Positions 61,998 to 64,000 of a DNA stretch of 64,000 nucleotides are shown in pieces. The DNA lies in NCBI RefSeq assembly GCF_035830635.1, contig NZ_JAYMFI010000007.1, positions 1 through 64,000 on the forward strand. The letters run 5' to 3'. The notes beneath the pieces were generated by a model. The model saw only the letters and a program-made list of their open reading frames with translations. It was not told the origin of the DNA and searched no databases. How positions within the stretch are numbered: the stretch's first letter is position 1; every line of letters begins with the position of its first letter. The stretch is from Adlercreutzia shanghongiae. Its GTDB lineage: Bacteria; Actinomycetota; Coriobacteriia; Coriobacteriales; Eggerthellaceae. A program made the translations under genes and the position numbers.

Positions 61998-63671
61998 ATG
62001 GATCACGTTCTAAAGAAATACTGCCCCCGTATTGAGTTCGACTCCTACGAGGACTTCGCCGAGAACTTCAAGATCGAGGTTCCCGAGGCCTTTAACTTCG
62101 GCTTCGACGTCGTGGACGAGTGGGCCGCCGTAGAGCCCGATAAGCGCGCCCTTCTGTGGTGCAACGACCACGGCGAGGAGCGCACCTTCACCTTCACCGA
62201 CATCAAGCGCCTGTCCAACCAGGCCGCCAACGCCTTCGCCGATATGGGCATTGGCAAGGGTGATGTGGTCATGTGCATTCTGCGCCGCCGCTGGGAGTAC
62301 TGGGTGTGCGCCGTCGCGCTCTGCAAGCTGGGCGCCACCATCATCCCGGCGACGCTGCAGCTCACCCGCAAGGACGTGGTCTACCGCGCGAACAGCGCCG
62401 ACGTGCGCGCCATCGTGGCCGTGAGCGACGATTACGTGTGCGCCCAGGTGGAAGAGGCCATGTCCGAGTGTCCCACGGTGCGCGAGAAGTTCATCGTCGA
62501 CGGCAGCCGCGAGGGCTGGGTCGACTTCGACGACCTCATCGCCGGCTTCCCGGATACCTTCGAGCGGCCCCAGGGCGAGGCCGGTGTCACGTCGAAGGAC
62601 ATCATGCTCATGTACTTCACGAGCGGCACCACCGGCAACCCCAAGGCCGTGGAGCACAACTTCGCGCACCCGCTCGGTCACATCATCACGGCGAAGTACT
62701 GGCAGCAGGTCAAGGAGGACAAGCTGCATATGTCGGTGACCGACTCGGGCTGGGCCAAGTTCGGCTGGGGCAAGATCTACGGCCAGTGGATCGCCGGCGC
62801 CACCATCTTCGCCTACGACATGGACAAGTTCGTGCCCACCAAGCTGCTTCAGAAGATACAGGACTATAAGCTCACCACGTTCTGCGCGCCGCCCACCATG
62901 TATCGCTTCATGCTGCAGGAGGACGTGGCCTCCTACGATCTGTCGAGCGTCGAGAACTTCGCCACGGCCGGCGAGCCTTTGAACGCCGAGGTGACCATCC
63001 AGTGGGAGCGCCTCACCGGCAAGAAGATCCGCGAGGGCTTCGGCCAGACCGAGGGCCCGGTGCTTCTGGCCACCTTCCCGTGGGTGGAGCCGCGCCCCGG
63101 CTCCATGGGCAAGCCCTCGCCGCTTCTGAACGTGAAGCTGCTCGACGAGGATGGCCGCGAGGTGGAGGACGGCGAGGAGGGCGCCATCTGCGTCACGGGC
63201 CTCACCGAGGCCTACCCGCCGGGCCTGTTCGTGGGCTACTACGGCAACGAGGAGAAGACGGCCGAGGCGGTGGGCGGAGAGTACTACAACCTGCACGACA
63301 TGGCCTGGCGCGACTCGGACGGCTACTGCTTCTTCGTGGGCCGCAACGACGACGTCATCAAGTGCTCGGGCTACCGCATCGGGCCCTTCGAGGTGGAAAG
63401 CGCGCTCGTGGAGCACCCCGCGGTCGTCGAATGCGCCGTGACGGCCGCGCCCGACCCCATCCGCGGCAAGGTGGTGAAAGCCACCGTCGTGCTCGCCCGC
63501 GGCTACGAGGGCACCGACGCGCTCACCCGCGAGCTGCAGGAGCACGTGAAGAAGACCACGGCGCCCTACAAGTACCCGCGCATCATCGAGTACACCGACG
63601 AGCTGCCCAAGACCATCGGCGGCAAGATCAAGCGCAAGCTCATCCGCCAGACCGACGGCGTTCACGATTAG
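61998..63671 (+). CDS. AMP-forming acyl-CoA synthetase (second)
   Basis: 557 residues, paralogue of the synthetase at 55915, with the same motifs: YFTSGTTGNPKAVEHN, EGFGQTEGP, HDMAWRDSDGYCFFVGR, and the catalytic Lys in PKTIGGKIKRK. Medium-chain/aryl ACS style. The ATG at 61998 (MDHVLKKYC) is preferred; the frame stays open upstream through repeat copy D, which is not coding. The two synthetases differ in the acyl-binding segment, so they probably take different acids. Confidence 0.88.
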   Translation: MDHVLKKYCPRIEFDSYEDFAENFKIEVPEAFNFGFDVVDEWAAVEPDKRALLWCNDHGEERTFTFTDIKRLSNQAANAFADMGIGKGDVVMCILRRRWEYWVCAVALCKLGATIIPATLQLTRKDVVYRANSADVRAIVAVSDDYVCAQVEEAMSECPTVREKFIVDGSREGWVDFDDLIAGFPDTFERPQGEAGVTSKDIMLMYFTSGTTGNPKAVEHNFAHPLGHIITAKYWQQVKEDKLHMSVTDSGWAKFGWGKIYGQWIAGATIFAYDMDKFVPTKLLQKIQDYKLTTFCAPPTMYRFMLQEDVASYDLSSVENFATAGEPLNAEVTIQWERLTGKKIREGFGQTEGPVLLATFPWVEPRPGSMGKPSPLLNVKLLDEDGREVEDGEEGAICVTGLTEAYPPGLFVGYYGNEEKTAEAVGGEYYNLHDMAWRDSDGYCFFVGRNDDVIKCSGYRIGPFEVESALVEHPAVVECAVTAAPDPIRGKVVKATVVLARGYEGTDALTRELQEHVKKTTAPYKYPRIIEYTDELPKTIGGKIKRKLIRQTDGVHD

Positions 63672-63679
63672 GTAACGGG

Positions 63680-63708
63680 AGGCACTCGAAAGGGTGCCTC
63701 TTTCGTTT
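63680..63708 (+). terminator. terminator after the second synthetase
   Basis: AGGCAC (63680-63685) pairs with GTGCCT (63694-63699), followed by CTTTCGTTT. Confidence 0.65.
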
Positions 63709-63745
63709 GACGAGCACGATTGGCGAAATTTTGCGGTGAGCGGCG

Positions 63746-63775
63746 TTGCCTCGAACCGCGCATATCGGGTATCAT
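63746..63775 (+). promoter_or_regulatory. promoter before the last gene
   Basis: TTGCCT (63746-63751), an 18-base spacer and TATCAT (63770-63775). It gives a leader of about 155 bases. Confidence 0.5.
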
Positions 63776-63935
63776 GCTACCGAAGCGAAACCCCAAGGGG
63801 CGATGGCGTCGCGCCAATGAAGCGCCGCCCTTGCCCCTCGAGGTTTGAGGTCAGCTGGGGAGGGCAGATCTTCTCGCTTCGAAGGAAGGAGATGCCGAAG
63901 GGCATCTCAAGGATCCCCAACTGGAAGGAAGAGGC

Positions 63936-64000
63936 ATGACGGAAGAAGAGAAGAAGGTGGAGCAGTCGGTCGACGAGCCCGCTGCCCAGAAGAAAAAGAA
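63936..64000 (+). CDS. start of an unidentified gene (3' end outside window)
   Basis: Only about 21 residues are visible (MTEEEKKVEQSVDEPAAQKK and on). They are highly charged, so a cytoplasmic N-terminal tail. GGAAGGAAGAGG precedes the ATG. A 15-codon reading frame (63892-63939) with AAGGAAGGAG directly before it ends over this ATG and may couple translation. The product cannot be identified. Confidence 0.6.
   Translation, partial: MTEEEKKVEQSVDEPAAQKKK

Noticed and set aside
63694..63939. 81-codon frame before the last gene
   Set aside because: It spans the TTGCCT/TATCAT promoter and has no site or recognisable sequence. Only its last 15 codons have a possible ribosome-binding site.

Overview
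This is a GC-rich, densely coded stretch of bacterial chromosome, most likely from the family Eggerthellaceae (Coriobacteriia, Actinomycetota). The exact genus cannot be named from the sequence alone. The clues are: a secreted DMSO-reductase-type molybdoenzyme with its own haem-c sensor kinase; a multihaem cytochrome fused to a sulfite-oxidase-like molybdoenzyme; two LuxR-type regulators carrying long multi-helix membrane domains; a RpoD with a long acidic N-terminus; tRNA genes that encode their CCA ends; frequent GTG/TTG starts. No rRNA operon, prophage, insertion sequence or CRISPR array is visible.

Layout. 1-3032: the end of a BspA-type surface protein with an LAQTG sorting signal, then a DUF3990/DUF3791 gene pair that looks like a toxin-antitoxin module. 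3257-4666: rpoD with promoter and terminator. 4832-11388: dmsA, dmsB, a TorD-like chaperone, then a haem-c sensor kinase and its OmpR-type regulator. 11411-13585: an RlmL/RlmK rRNA methyltransferase whose RlmL half has lost its signature motifs. 13678-13993: tRNA-Asn and tRNA-Leu. 14074-24791: sstT, tig, clpP-clpX, valS, a zinc-ribbon membrane protein, thrS. 24957-33856: a YhdT/PanF-type transporter pair, trxA-trxB, a CPA2 antiporter, prfA-prmC-punA and a gamma carbonic anhydrase. 34090-35025: a membrane-anchored C39-like pseudopeptidase. 35190-40890: ilvD-ilvB-ilvN-ilvC behind a T-box-like attenuator. 41098-50277: tatA, a membrane LuxR regulator, rnhA, dgt, and dnaG-def-fmt-rsmB. 50284-54660: an accessory block with a second membrane LuxR regulator, a lipoprotein, a triheme/sulfite-oxidase fusion and a very small secreted protein that carries only the cofactor loop of that fold. 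55209-63671: a carbon/energy cluster made of a 2-oxoacid:ferredoxin oxidoreductase (delta, alpha, beta, gamma) and a MinD-like ATPase, flanked by two HTH-cupin regulators and two acyl-CoA synthetases.

How the genes work together. The dms block and the 52-54 kb block look like surface-exposed respiratory reductases, each next to a sensory protein that could tune it to its electron acceptor. The 55-64 kb cluster would interconvert acids, acyl-CoAs and 2-oxoacids with reduced ferredoxin as the electron currency.

The most unusual non-coding signal is a family of four dispersed elements of roughly 110-130 bp (near 17.1, 27.9, 31.2 and 61.9 kb). They share a conserved middle, but their apical and outer stems differ between copies while staying self-complementary within each copy. 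Other non-coding structure includes a 144-bp element with about 35-bp inverted ends, a block of tandem hairpins and a cluster of TCACG half-sites before tatA.
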